From contig CAUYJH010000029.1 in assembly GCA_963573315.1 (NCBI GenBank), positions 1 to 30,715 on the forward strand: a DNA stretch of 30,715 nucleotides, written 5' to 3'. Position 1 is the first letter of the stretch. Each line of letters opens with the position of its first letter. Below, piece after piece: positions 1 to 12,400 of the stretch. Made by a program: the position numbers and the translations under genes. The notes beneath the pieces are model-generated. The model was given only the letters and a program-made list of their open reading frames with translations, ran no database searches and was not told the DNA's origin. Source of the stretch: Entomortierella parvispora. Lineage: Eukaryota; Mortierellomycota; Mortierellomycetes; Mortierellales; Mortierellaceae.

Positions 1-615
1 TGTCCTCATCATTCTCTATCGCCTCTGTTTGCGTCTTTTTCTGGCCACAACGCACACGGGAGACTGTGCGTTCTTTCCTGACAGCCGGAGTGAAGACGGA
101 CAAACTGATGACCACCCAAGAAGGTAGGAATGGATGAATTGCGGCCTTTGTGTTGGGTGCATTGGTGCACTCACAACAAATCCATTCGACCATCCATTCG
201 ACCGGGTTCTGCCGCACGGAGGTTGCGTTCAATTCGTTGTTGTTCCCAATATGTAAACACAAACAATCGAAGCGCGCGCCGGAAGGGCGAGGCGAGACAA
301 CAAGTGGGGGTTGCACGAGAAGGCAAAAGTCAAGAATCGAGTCTAGGGCCAGCTAATGGGTGCTTGTTGATGATGATGTTGCGATTGTTGATGCAATTGT
401 TGATGCAGTGGTTCGTCTCGAGGGTTGTTCCTTCTTCACACTGAACAAATGCCTTGCTAACCGGAAGAGCCATTTCGCCGTCGTTTCAAAGGACAGAACT
501 GTGGCCTTCTAAAGAAGAAATGGGTCGGGGAAAGGTCTCTCATGAATGCTGCACAGACTGCAAACGACTGGGCTGCCTCTCGGATAAAATCATCAAGGCA
601 GGGTCACAGGGATGG

Positions 616-631
616 AGGGTTTATAAACCCT
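616..631. promoter_or_regulatory. 16-bp perfect palindrome with a TATAAA core
   Basis: AGGGTTTATAAACCCT reads identically on both strands. It contains TATAAA at the centre and AGGGTTT/AAACCCT arms that resemble telobox-type motifs. It sits about 880 bp before the ATPase start codon. That distance fits a core promoter if the leader is interrupted by the putative intron at 937-1428. It could also be a dimeric transcription-factor site or chance. Confidence 0.4.
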
Positions 632-936
632 TCGTTGCCATTCCTTTGCTGCTTTCTTTCTTCGTTCGTAACCCTGACATCTATTTCCTTCCCTTTTCCC
701 TCTTCCTCTCCGCCTGTCCTCCCTTCCAACCACTTCCCCTGCCTCCTTTTTTGCCAGTAAACTTCTGGCAAGACAGACCTGCAGCCCGATTTAAGGTCGC
801 GTCTCGTCGTGCAGTTTCTTTCTCCACACTTGAGCCCTTCTTTTCCTCTTTTCCTTGACTCCTCTCTGCCTGTTCAAAACGAACAAAAAAATCCCTCATC
901 CTTTACCCCTGTTGCCCGGTCGTTCGTGTCGTTTAA

Positions 937-1428
937 GTAAGTCCAAAGTCCATGAAGGGCATTCGCCCGGACTGTGTTTACCCTGGACAAATGGCCATCG
1001 CGCTGCTCCTCCTCGCGACTCGCCGTGTCTCTGGTCTCATTTCCATCCTCTGCTCTGTACCCATGTCCATGCTGTTTATTCCATGCCCTGTGTCCAGACT
1101 AAGCTGACCGGCAACCATGGGCAGTCTTTGAATTCACCCGTCCCCTGACATTGATCCCAGTTTGTCCTGATTAACCGCCTTTTCCATCATCACTTTTCTC
1201 TTTCCCTCCGCCTCTTTCTCTTCTATCTTCTGTCCTCTCCCGCCCCCTTTCCTCGGTCGCTTTCACTTGTTCACCCCTGCGACTCTTTGATTCATTCATC
1301 GTTTCAACTTTGGGTCGTTTTCATTGTGCGTATTGCTTCCTCGTCAATTTCCCCTCCATGCATGACCATCGGAGTACTGACTCTTCCTTTCTTTTCTCTC
1401 TCCCTCTTTCTTTCCTTTCCTCGAGCAG
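937..1428 (+). other. Possible 5'UTR intron of the H+-ATPase gene
   Basis: A textbook GTAAGT donor lies at 937. Near the other end are a CTGAC-like branch sequence at about 1376, a long CT tract and a CAG acceptor ending at 1428, 80 nt before the start codon. Long 5'UTR introns are common in highly expressed fungal genes. No transcript evidence is available from sequence alone. Confidence 0.3.
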
Positions 1429-1508
1429 ACTACAGTCCGTCCAAGAAAGAAAATAGATATCTAGACGACGTACAAACAAGAAATACGGACCCAACTTGAC
1501 TCATCGCG

Positions 1509-4500
1509 ATGGCTGACAAGCAAGAAATCCTCGAGGGTAAGAAGAATTACATGTATCTCCGAGACAGCGCAACAGCAAGGACTTCTTATTCACTTTTTAT
1601 TTGCAAACAAACAGACCAGCCTCAGAATTTGGCAGACATAAAGTCTCCAGATTCCAACAAGCATGGAAAAGGTGGTAATCTCCAAGTGGAAGAGCAAGAG
1701 CACCACGAGCATAAGGACGAGATCTCGGCCGAGCTCGAGGTCCTGCTTCACACTGATCCCGCTCAAGGTCTTACAGACCAGGAGGTCGAGGAGCGTCGTG
1801 CGCAGTTTGGCGCCAACGAGCTCAAGGAGGTGAAGAAGAATCCTATCCTCAAGTTTCTGGGTTACTTTACAGGTGCAATCGCCTATCTGATTGAAGTGGC
1901 CTGTATTATTGCTGCCGTAGTTAAGGTAATGCTCTCTTTCCATTACGCTCGTTTTCCCGTGCACGGTCGCACAAGTTCTGTCCAGCAGACCTTATGCTTC
2001 TTTGCAAGATGCTTACGTCATAATTTATCACGTGCTCAATGTAGGACTGGCTTGACTTCGGTATCATTTTGGCCCTGTTGATGGTCAACGCGTGTATTGG
2101 TTTCATCGAAGAAGCCAAGGCTGAGTCTGCTCTCGATGCCTTGCGCCAGACCCTGGCGCTCAAGACCCGCTGCTGGCGCAATGGCCATCTGATCGAGTTG
2201 GACACCGCTGCTCTAGTTCCTGGTGATGTTATTGTCCTTCGTCTAGGAGACATTATCCCAGCAGATGGTCGTTTGCTCGGTATCGGCGCCACCGGTGAGG
2301 CCACGGAAGGAGATCTGCTCATTGACCAGTCAGCACTCACAGGAGAATCTCTGCCTGTGAGCAAGAAGAAGGGTGATGTTGTCTATTCATCGTCGATCGT
2401 CAAGCAAGGTCAACAGATGGCTGTGGTCACCAAGACCGGTATCAACACCTTCATTGGTCGTGCCGCCAACCTGATCTCAATCACGGTCGAAGAAGGTCAT
2501 TTCCAAAAGATTATCAACCGAATCGGCAACTTCTTGATCCTGATCACGGTTGTTCTTGTGGGTATCATTCTGGTCTACCAGCTGGTGCGCTACCGTGGCA
2601 CATCCGGTGGAGACTTCTTGACAGTTCTCACTAAAGTTCTGGTCCTCACCGTCGCCGCTATCCCTGTCGGTCTTCCTACGGTTATGTCTGTGACTATGGC
2701 CGTCGGTGCCAAGCAGCTCGCTGCCAAGAAAGTCATTGTCAAGCGTCTTACTGCAGTCGAGGAAATGGCATCGGTCTCTGTTCTTTGCTCCGATAAGACA
2801 GGAACTCTGACCTTGAACGAGTTGACCTTTGACGAACCCTACCTTACCAACAACTATACCTCAGACGATATTTTGCTATACTCTTACCTTGCCGCCGAGG
2901 CTGGCGCCAACGACCCAATCGAACTCGCTGTGCGTACCGCAGCCGAAGAGCAATTGCCCCTTCTCCAGAATCGCACCCACAAGCATGACGTACCCGGTTA
3001 CAAAGTGACCTCGTTCTTGCCTTTCAACCCTGCCACAAAGCTGACTCAGGCCACCATCACTAACAAGGACACTGGCGAGACCTTTAAGGTCGCCAAAGGA
3101 GCACCCCAAGTCATTATCCGTCTTGTTGGAGGGGATGACGACGCCGTCCGTGCAGTGAATGCCCTGGCCAAGCGTGGCCTCCGCGCTCTTGGTGTGGCCA
3201 GAACAATTGGCGGGTCTTTGGATGACTTCCAGTTGATTGGTATGATTGCATTGATTGACCCCCCGCGACCAGACTCTGCAGAAACAATCGCTCGTTGCCA
3301 GCACATGGGCGTGGATGTGAAGATGGTAACGGGAGACCAGTTGATTATTGCCAAAGAGGTTTCGCATCGTTTGGGTCTGACCCGTGTGATTCTTGATGCG
3401 AACCACTTGGTCGACAGCGACAAGTCGGAGGAAGAAGTGACAGACCACTGCCTGCGTGCAGACGGATTTGCACAGGTTATCCCAGAGCACAAGTATCGCG
3501 TGGTCGAATTGCTCCAGAAGCGTGGTATCATTGTCGGTATGACTGGTGATGGTGTCAACGATGCCCCCGCTCTCAAGAAGGCCAACGTCGGAATTGCTGT
3601 CCACGGATGTACAGACGCTGCGCGCTCTGCTGCTGATATTGTCTTGCTCGCCCCCGGATTGTCGACCATTGTCGATGGTTTGATGACCTCCCGTGCCATC
3701 TTCCAGAGAATGCGTTCCTATGCCCTGTACAGAATCACCTCCACCGTCCACTTTTTGATCTTCTTCTTTATCGTCGTGATGACTTTCGACTGGTCTTTGC
3801 CTGCCCATTTGTTGATCCTGATCTGTATCTTGAACGACCTCGCGACATTGGTGATTGCTGTCGACAATGCCCAGCTCTCGCCTCATCCGGACAAGTGGCG
3901 AATCGGTCAATTGATCTTTATGTCGATCACACTTGGTTGCTGTCTGACGGCTCTTTCGTTTGCACACTTTTTCGTGTTTTGGAAACACTTTGGATACGCG
4001 CCTGCCGCAGCCGACGCACCGGCTGATGAACGTCGTCTCGAGTCGGTGATGTATCTCCATATCTCGTCGGCACCACACTTTGTGATCTTTTCCACGCGTC
4101 TAACGGGTCATTTCTGGGAGAACCTACCCTCGCCCTTGTTTGCCTGCGTCATCATCGGAACTCAGATTGTGGCGTTGTTGATGGTCGTCTTTGGAGGATT
4201 GACACCCAAGATCCCGTTCTCACAGGCAATCGTCATCCTGCTGATCTCTTTTGCGTATTTCATCCTGTTGGACTTTGTCAAGGTCAATATTTTCAAGATT
4301 TGGTCGTTTGAATTGACGGCAACATTTGTGCGAACCCCAGCACGGAGAAAAAAATTGGCAGAGAGGAGAGCAAAGAAGATTGAACAGGATCATGTCTGGA
4401 ACTCGATTGATCGAGTGCGGGAGATTGTATTGAAGCTGAAGGCGTTGGAGGCCTTGAATGAGGCGCCAAAGGGCGAGGGACAGACTTTGCAGGGACCCGA

Positions 4501-4618
4501 GGAGGTCAAGGGTGGAGTCGATGAGGTCAAAGACTTGCAGCAGCATCAGGATCAGAAGTTGAAGCAAGAACAAGCCTCATCTTCGAGCAGAAATGAGAAG
4601 CAGGAGCTTAGCGAATGA
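1509..4618 (+). CDS. PMA1: Plasma-membrane H+-transporting P-type ATPase (P3A), three exons
   Basis: Exons 1509-1536, 1615-1925 and 2045-4618 join in frame to 970 residues; introns are 78 and 119 nt with GT-AG ends. The enzyme pumps protons out across the plasma membrane using ATP and energises nutrient uptake. The actuator loop TGES is at about 212-215, and the M4 motif PVGLP starts at about P320. The phosphorylated aspartate in CSDKTGTLT is D363, and the hinge GDGVNDAPALKKANVGIAV begins near 613. M6 carries LNDLATL with D711, at the position of the conserved proton-binding acidic residue. About ten membrane segments are visible. The C-terminal tail is basic, then Gln/Glu-rich, and differs from the ascomycete Pma1 regulatory tail; I cannot identify a matching control element. 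The start is chosen because the short MADKQEILE exon joins cleanly to the conserved N-domain. Intron 1 is a multiple of three with no stop, so its retention would add 26 residues. Confidence 0.95.
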
Positions 4619-4715
4619 GGGAGGAGGCGCCATCCTTGATGGTCGTTTTGTTCAAAGAAGTAGCGCCTTTTCTATCTCACTCGAATATACCTTAGGATTA
4701 AATTTCATTTCCACC

Positions 4716-4739
4716 AAAAAAAAAAAAAAAAAAAAAAAA
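4716..4739. repeat. A24 homopolymer
   Basis: An uninterrupted run of 24 A about 100 nt after the ATPase stop codon, probably within or just beyond the 3'UTR. It is one of five A/T homopolymers of 24-26 nt in this window. Confidence 0.9.
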
Positions 4740-5866
4740 TCTAGGCATGCGCGAGGGCCGGCAGTTGGGATGCATGAGTTGCAGAAAAATAAGGCAGGAT
4801 GGCGCAACGGAGTCTTGTCTGCATTCCCCATCGGGCCTCATGGATGGGACAAATGAGTCCCTGGCAGAGGAACCACTTCTTTTTCTTTCAGTTGAAGAAA
4901 AGGATGCGAAGAAACAGCTCCTGGAGGGGAAAGAGGGAGAAAGAGAAGGAAGGAGGGATGGAAGGAGGTAGAGCTAGAACATTCAAGGTGCTAACAAGGG
5001 AAGTCCTTTCGTGTTCTTTTAGTTGTGATGGCCCTGAGATAAGAACAAGGGGACAAGATCGACTTTGTCAGTGGTGACATGCAAGAGACCTTGAACACGT
5101 CTCTGCTGGCGCCCGAGATCAGATTCAAAAAGGGGGGGGAGAAAAGGGATGGGCGAAAACGTTTTTTTTATTTTTATTTTTTTTATTTTTTCCGTTCGTT
5201 TAGTTTGGTAGAGAAAATGAGTGCAAAGGGAGAACGAGAGAGGCAGCGAGAGGCATCAAGAGGAAGGAAGAGAAGAGATGGAGATGATAAAGACGAGCAG
5301 TACTTACTGCAGAAGGCGCTCGGCACGAGAATATGCGTGTGCCACCATCATTGCTCTAAATATATTTTCGCAGAGACGATTTCTATTTCTATTTATGGCC
5401 CCTGTGTGCCTGTCTGTCTGTGCAAGAATTAGAACGCTGATCCAGGGGTCCTGTCATGTCATTTTCGTCTTTGGATGCGGTGCTTATTGTTAGCGAGGGA
5501 GGTCACTCGACTGGCTGGCTGGCTGCGAGTGCTTGTGCAGTGTGTGCGTGTGTGTGTATTCATGTGCGTGAAGGCGCAAGGCGTGGGGCGAGTGCATCTC
5601 TGCATCCCTTTGAGCAAAGAGGATGAATGAATGTATGAGGCTGGACGCATCAACATGCCAGGGACCAGCAAAGAGAGAGGACGCCTGCAGAGGCCAAAGT
5701 TTAGCACCAGCAGCAGCAGCTCCACAACAGCAACAGCAATACAACAGCAATACAACAGCAAACAACCGACCGTGTTGTTTTTCCGCCCTTCCCCTCTCTT
5801 TCTTTCCCTCTTTCTTTGCCGTCTTGTCTCTTTCCCTTTCCTTTTTCCTTTTCTTCTTTCTTCTCA

Positions 5867-5955
5867 ATTCATTCATTCATTCATTCATTCCTTTCTTGTA
5901 TTCATCATTCCTTCATTCAGTCCTCTCTTCCCTTCCCTTCCCTTCCCTTCCCTTC
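5867..5955 (+). repeat. ATTC and CCTTC microsatellites
   Basis: Six tandem ATTC units at 5867-5890 are followed, after a diverged CATTC-rich spacer, by five CCTTC units at 5931-5955. Both lie in the pyrimidine-rich tract ahead of the chitin synthase gene. Confidence 0.85.
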
Positions 5956-6488
5956 CTTCATCCTCTCACCTCTCTCGCTCGCTCGACATTCCTCCCTTTC
6001 CAGTCTTGCGTGTACGTGTTTGCTTGTTGTGTTCATGATTCGCTGCCACCCTGATCTGTCCCCCAGGTTGATCGCAGGCACATTCCACCCGCCATTTGTC
6101 GCGTGTGCAGACATGCCGGATCCCTCGTGTCTGTCCATGGTTTCCTGGGATGCTTTCTTACTTGGTGGACTTTTTTGTCTGGTCATGGCATAGCATAGCA
6201 CAGAGTAGCCATAGCTGCCAGCCTGGCGAGTCCACTTCCGTACTAACTGACAATCCCTCTCCGTCTTTTTCTCTCTTTTTCTCCACTCCTTTCTTTTCCT
6301 GTCCTGTCTGACACTGCGTCCTTCGATCCTCTCTACGTGCATGTCCCATAGGCCCTCACACACAGACACACACTCCCAACACCCTCCCTCGCCCCTTCAT
6401 CCCTCGACTCGACTCCTGATTACATGCACGCCCTGGAATAGTAGCCCTTGAACTTTTTTTTGACAAACGTATATCGGCGCTTTCCGCA

Positions 6489-9400
6489 ATGGATCAGCGG
6501 CAACAAACACAGCAGCAGCAGCAACAGGATCTATCCCAGTTACCACATCCAACCGAGGACAACCTCACTGCCATTCTCACTAATGGATTTCAACAGGGCC
6601 AGATCTACACCAGGATCGCATCCTCGGTTCTTGTCCAGCTGAATCCGTTTCACCCTGGCAAGGTCGACCTTTCGGACGCCATCTTGCAGGACCAGGTTCT
6701 GCTGTACAAGGATGGCGCACGCCTGACCACCGGCACCGACTCATTATCTCCCGCTGCAGCAGATCAGCAGCAACAACAAGCACAGGCGCGAGCCGCACGG
6801 AGTATAGCCTCGCCCCATGTCATTCAACTCGCCACCAGCGCGTACCTGCACATGCGCCGTACAGGACAGGATCAGTCAATTATTACCAGGTAACGGTTGT
6901 TGCTGTTTCTTCTTGCCAGTCTCCCCTGCTCCTTTTCACTCTCGAACACACATTCCCTTGCCTTCTATCGGGAGGGGTACATCCAGCAGTAAACAGCAGG
7001 CGAAAGAAAGAACGAAAGAGAGGAGAGACGACCATCTAGGGTTCGAAACAGGCATTTTGACTTTTTCTTTTCAGACGTACCTTTGAAACGAAACGAAATT
7101 TCATTTTTCTTTTCGACGCCTCTTCAATTTTGTTATCGTCGCTCTTCCCGCCTTCCCTCTCTCTTTCTCTCTCTTTCTGTCCGCCGGGACGGGAGACTCT
7201 CTGTCTGTCCCGTCGATCTTCCCCTGGCGGAAAAAAAAGGTGGAGGCTTGCAGGCGACCGTTGGAAAGAAAACAACAGAGTGCTCTTGCACCAGGGCGGA
7301 TAAACCATATCAATGGTCACACACAAACACACGACAGACAACAATGCGTTTCCCCAGTCTGGGGTCCTTTTTTTCTTCCTTCGGGGCTCTCATCCGTTTT
7401 ATTTTCTAAACATCTTTTTCTATTTTAAAAACTGATCGTCATAGTGGTCAAAGCGGAAGCGGAAAGACGGAGGGTGCTCGTCAGGTCCTTCGACAGTTGC
7501 TGTCCCTGAGTGGCCAGCCCAAGAAAGAATCCAGGATCCAGAACCAGATCCTCTCCGCCGGCGTCATCATCGAAGCCTTTGGAAACGCAAAGACCTCCCT
7601 TAACGACAATGCCTCCAGAGTCGGACGATTCACAGAGCTTCAGTTCAACGAGCGCGGTCGATTGTTGGGCGCCAAAATGCTGGATTATTTCCTGGAGAAG
7701 AAACGCATCACCCAGTCGCATGCAACACCTGACGAACGCAACTTTCACATCTTTTACCAACTTTTGAACGGTGCGACGTTTGAGGAGAAGACCCACCTGC
7801 ATCTCACCGAAGGCGCTTTCCATTACTTGTCACCGGCTTCGCTGAACAGGAACAGGACTCTTCGAGGGATCGACGACGGACTCGAGTTTGGCCATTTGAA
7901 GACTGCCCTCAAGGTTTTGGGTTTTCAAAAGAAGCAGGTCGCTCAAATCTTTCAACTCTTGGCCGCGGTCTTGCATCTCGGAAACCTGACGTTCATGGAG
8001 GATTCAAGCCACACCAACGATGCTTGCATCGTCAGAAACGTGGATAGTCTGATCTTTGTAGCGGATATCCTCGGAGTCGATCCCAACGCACTCCAAAACA
8101 CTTTGACGTACAAGACCAAACTCATCAAGAAGGAGCTGTGCTCTGTTTTCCTGGATGTCCAGGGTGCTGAGCAACAGAGGGATGAACTCGCTCAGGCCTT
8201 GTACTCTCTGTTGTTCTCTTGGATTGTCGAGTTCCTGAACGTAAAGCTCTGTCACGAGACTCCAGCAAACTTCATTGGTATCGTGGATCTCTTTGGATTC
8301 CAACAGTTTTCAGTCAACCGGTTGGATCAATTCTGTGTCAACTATGCAAATGAGCGCCTTCACCAGTTCTTTTTGAACCAGGTCTTTGAGGCCAGTCATG
8401 CCGATTTTGAGCTTGAAGGCATCGTGTCGATCCCAAAGATCCACTTCTTTGACAACTCGGCCTGTCTCCAGATGCTGGCCGGTAAGGATCAAGCACAAGC
8501 AGGAAGGGAAGATTCCCTGATCACGGCCTCAAATGAGGATGGATCTGGGGACGGCGGTTTGATCGGGATCATGTCCTCACAGTCAGGCCAGCTGGGTCGA
8601 TCCAACAAGACGGATGCTACCATGCTCGAGTCCTTTGCAAAGACTTTTAACCGCCATGATTCCCTCACCGTTTCGAAAACCGACAAAAACGTGTTCCCAT
8701 CCTTCACGGTTCAGCATTACCTGGCACCGGTTGTATACACAGTCGAGGGTTGGTTGGAGCAGAATGTTGATAACCTAAGCTCGGATTTTGTGACCCTCTT
8801 CCGAGGCAATGGCACTGGAGGTGCTCCAGCGAGTGTGAACTCGTTTGTACAGGGCTTGTTCACGGACAAGGCTTTGACCACAGAGTCGCATCCACGCAAC
8901 AATAACACGATTGTTGCTGCACAGGTGAGAAATATAGTCAGAGAAGAAAGACCCTCTCAGGATGTTTTCAAAAGAGTTTGACTTGGATCCTAATTTACGA
9001 CTGTTATCCTATCATGTAGCAATCCATCAAACCCAAGCGCGCTCCTTCGATGCGCCGCAAGAAGGTAGACGAGGATGCCACTGCTTTGGACAACAAGGCC
9101 AAGACAGAGGGTGGGGCTTCTGCCGCCAAGGCTGGAAAGGTGGTGTCAATGGCGGCCCAAATCCAATCTGCGACGCAAGAACTCTGCGAATCCCTGGAAG
9201 AGACAACACCTTGGTTCCTGATCTGCTTGAAGTCCAACGACACTGGAATGGCGAACCATGTAGACTCGATCATCGTCAAATCCCAGGTCCGTTCGTTCTG
9301 CCTTGCCCAAGTGGCAGAAAGGCTGGCATTGGAGTACACGATTAGCTGTACGCATCAAGAGTTTTTGGATCGCTACACTGCCCTATACGTCAATTTGCTC

Positions 9401-12400
9401 GAAGATTGTCCCGCTGGCGCCTCGACCAAGACCAGAATGGAGTTGGTCCTCAAGGAGGAGAACTATCAGGTTGCGGACGCGTCCTTGGGCAAGTACAGGA
9501 TCTTTTTGTCCGAAAAGGCTTGGCGCGAGCTTGAGTTCCGCCTCAAGAGTTTGGACACTGACAAGAAGGGAAAGAAGGATGTAGGAGGACTCTTGGAGCC
9601 ATCGTCTTCCGCTGTCGTAAGCGACATGGGTTTTCAGCAGGCTTTCGGTGACGGAAGCGCCCAGTCAGGCATGGAAACCCCAAACAGTTTCCGAGGCGAA
9701 ATTTTGAACATGTCTGAGGATGAAAATTCGATCAACTCGAACACCGCCATGGCAGCTCCTCTTCTCTTGCAACAACGCCACCTTCAACAACACCAAGAAA
9801 TGCTTTTGCAGCAACAACAGCAACAACAGCAGCACCAGCAGCAGCAGCAACAACATCCCAATTACTACATGCAGCAAGGAGGAAACATGTATACTGGATT
9901 GCATCCAGGTCATGCAAACTTCATGGCCAACGAGCGATTGGAAAATCGCTCATTCTATTCTGGAGACGACAACCAATCCGAATACGATCCATACATGCGT
10001 GGCAATATGGCAACAGGCAACAACGGTGGCGAAACGTTCAATCGGTTCGAAAATGAGTCGGTCTACGGAGGATCCGAAATCTACCGGCCCAGCACCCGAA
10101 TCTTTGGCGACGCAGAGAAGAGAGGTATGATGATGCACATGGAGGGCGGATCGCCCGAGGGAGATGATGGGTCCACTGAAGGCAAGGGTGGAGCTGGCAA
10201 GAAGGACGAGGAAGATGAAGAAGAGGAGGCGGTTCCTACCACACGCGCTCGTCGTAACTGGGTTTTTTTAACTTTCCTGTTGACCTGGTGGATTCCGAGT
10301 GGATTCTTGTCAAAGTGCGGCAAAATGATTCGACCGGATATCCGCATGGCCTGGCGCGAGAAGGTGGCTCTCTGCATCTTGATTGGATTCCTCTCCTTGA
10401 TCATGGTCTTTTATATTGCCGTCCTTGGTGAGCTGATCTGTCCTCATCAATACGTGTACGGCCCTGGCGAGCTTTCTGGCTACGATGCAACGTCGTCCAA
10501 CCCTTTGACTCAGATTCGAGGCGAGATTTTTGACATGAACAAATTCATGGTCCAGCACAATCCCAACATTGTTACGCGTACTCAGTTGCTTCAGTACGCT
10601 GGTGGTGACGCCACACCCATTTTCCCCGTCCAGCCGAGCGCTCTTTGTGATGGTCTTGGTGGTTATGGGTCAGCCTCTGTTGACCCTTCTATTCAGATGC
10701 CCAGCCTTGGTGCTGTTGATCCCAACAGTGTCTATCACGACTTTAGGGCCTTCAGGAACGACTCTAGGCCGGATTGGTACTTTGAACAGATGGTGTTCAT
10801 GCGTCAATGGCGAGTCGGATTTTTGGCTTTTACTCCGCAATACATTCAGGGTCAAGCTGCGGCAGATGCGGTCAAAAAGCGTTGGGCTATTCTGGATGGT
10901 AACGTGTATGACATGACAAATTACATCCAAGCAGGCGGCGCAGGAACAATCACGCCCATCCCCAACAAGACTCCAGCCTCCAGTGGGGCCTTCATGGACC
11001 CCTCTATTGTGAACCTATTTGCGACAAACGCAGGAGAAGATGTGACGGCCAAGTACAACGCCTTGCCCCTGGATGACTCACTCAAGACGGCCATGATGAT
11101 CTGTCTCCGAAACCTGTTCTTTGTCGGACGAGTTGATGTTAGAACGAGCTTCCGATGCCAGTTTGCCAACTACATGTTGTTGGTGCCCTCGATCTTGATT
11201 GTGTGTACGATCGGATTCAAGTTCTTGGCTGCGCTCCAATTGGGATCAAGGCGAGAGCCAGAAGAGCACGACAAGTTTATTATCCTTCAGGTGCCTTGTT
11301 ATACCGAGGGTGAAGAGTCCTTGAGAAAGACCTTGGACTCCCTGGCTGCCCTTCGATACGATGACAAGCGCAAGCTGTTGTTTGTGGTTGCTGACGGTAT
11401 GATTATCGGTTCTGGAAACGATCGCCCTACGCCTCGTATCGTCCTCGATATCCTTGGTGTTGACCCGAACGTGGACCCTGAGCCATTGAGTTTCTTGTCC
11501 CTCGGAGATGGCAACAAGCAGCACAACATGGGCAAGGTTTATTCTGGACTGTACGAACACAATGGTCACGTTGTCCCCTATATTGTCGTGGTCAAAGTCG
11601 GTACCCCAACTGAACGTCAACGACCCGGAAACAGAGGCAAGCGTGACTCCCAGATGATCTTGATGCGATTCCTGAACAAGGTCCACTTCAACGCTGCTAT
11701 GACGCCAATGGAACTCGAGATGTACCATCAGATCAAGAACGTTATCGGTGTGAACCCCTCGTTTTACGAGTACACACTCATGGTCGATTCCGACACTGAG
11801 GTCTTGCCGGATTCGCTAAACAGGATGGTCTCTGTGTTCTTGCATGATACCAAGGTCATGGGTCTCTGTGGTGAGACCCAGATTGCAAACGAGAAGGATT
11901 CTTGGGTGACAATGATGCAGGTCTACGAGTATTTTATCTCCCATCATCTCGCCAAGGCCTTTGAGTCCCTCTTTGGATCCGTCACCTGTCTCCCGGGTTG
12001 TTTCTGTATGTACCGTATCCGCACGCCCACGAAATCGACCCCGCTACTAATCTCCAACAACATCATTGAGGAGTACTCTGAAAACAAGGTCGACACACTC
12101 CACAAGAAGAACTTGCTGCACCTGGGCGAGGATCGATACCTGACCACTTTGATGTTGAAGCACTTCCCCAACTACAAGATGACCTTTACACCCGATGCCC
12201 AGTGTAGGACCAACGTTCCAGATCAGTGGAAGGTTTTGTTGTCCCAACGTCGTCGCTGGATCAACTCCACTGTTCACAATCTTATGGAACTGGTTTTCTT
12301 GCCTCAGCTCTGCGGATTCTGTTGTTTCTCGATGCGGTTCATTGTCATGATTGATCTCTTTGCGACGCTGATCATGCCCGTTACTGTGGTCTATATCGGT

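Larger units (their letters stand above)
1..1508 (+). promoter_or_regulatory. Upstream and 5' leader region of the H+-ATPase gene
   Basis: No credible protein-coding gene is visible here; the open frames are low-complexity and resemble no family I know. The plus strand becomes strongly pyrimidine-rich (CT tracts) from about 650 to 1430, which is the sense strand of the ATPase gene. A TATAAA core lies in a perfect palindrome at 616-631. A GTAAGT donor at 937 and a pyrimidine-tract CAG acceptor at 1426-1428, with a CTGAC branch-like site near 1376, could define a 5'UTR intron. The promoter reading is inferred from position and composition. Confidence 0.5.
4619..6488. other. Intergenic region, ATPase 3' end to chitin synthase leader
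   Basis: I see no credible gene. The left part holds the ATPase 3'UTR and an A24 run. The middle has TTTTA-rich, TGGC, GTGT and CAG/CAA simple repeats. The right part, about 5760-6440, is a pyrimidine-rich sense-strand tract with ATTC and CCTTC microsatellites leading to the chitin synthase start, and probably contains its promoter and 5'UTR. Open frames here are Ser/Phe/Pro-rich translations of the repeats. Confidence 0.6.

Noticed and set aside
454-858. 134-codon plus-strand frame ahead of the ATPase
   Set aside because: The translation is a Pro/Phe/Ser-rich reading of CT tracts with no domain, and the region is better explained as leader DNA.
2876-4078. 400-codon open frame on the minus strand
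   Set aside because: It lies antisense to the conserved ATPase catalytic domain; its His/Gln/Asp-rich translation resembles no protein and reflects codon bias of the sense gene.
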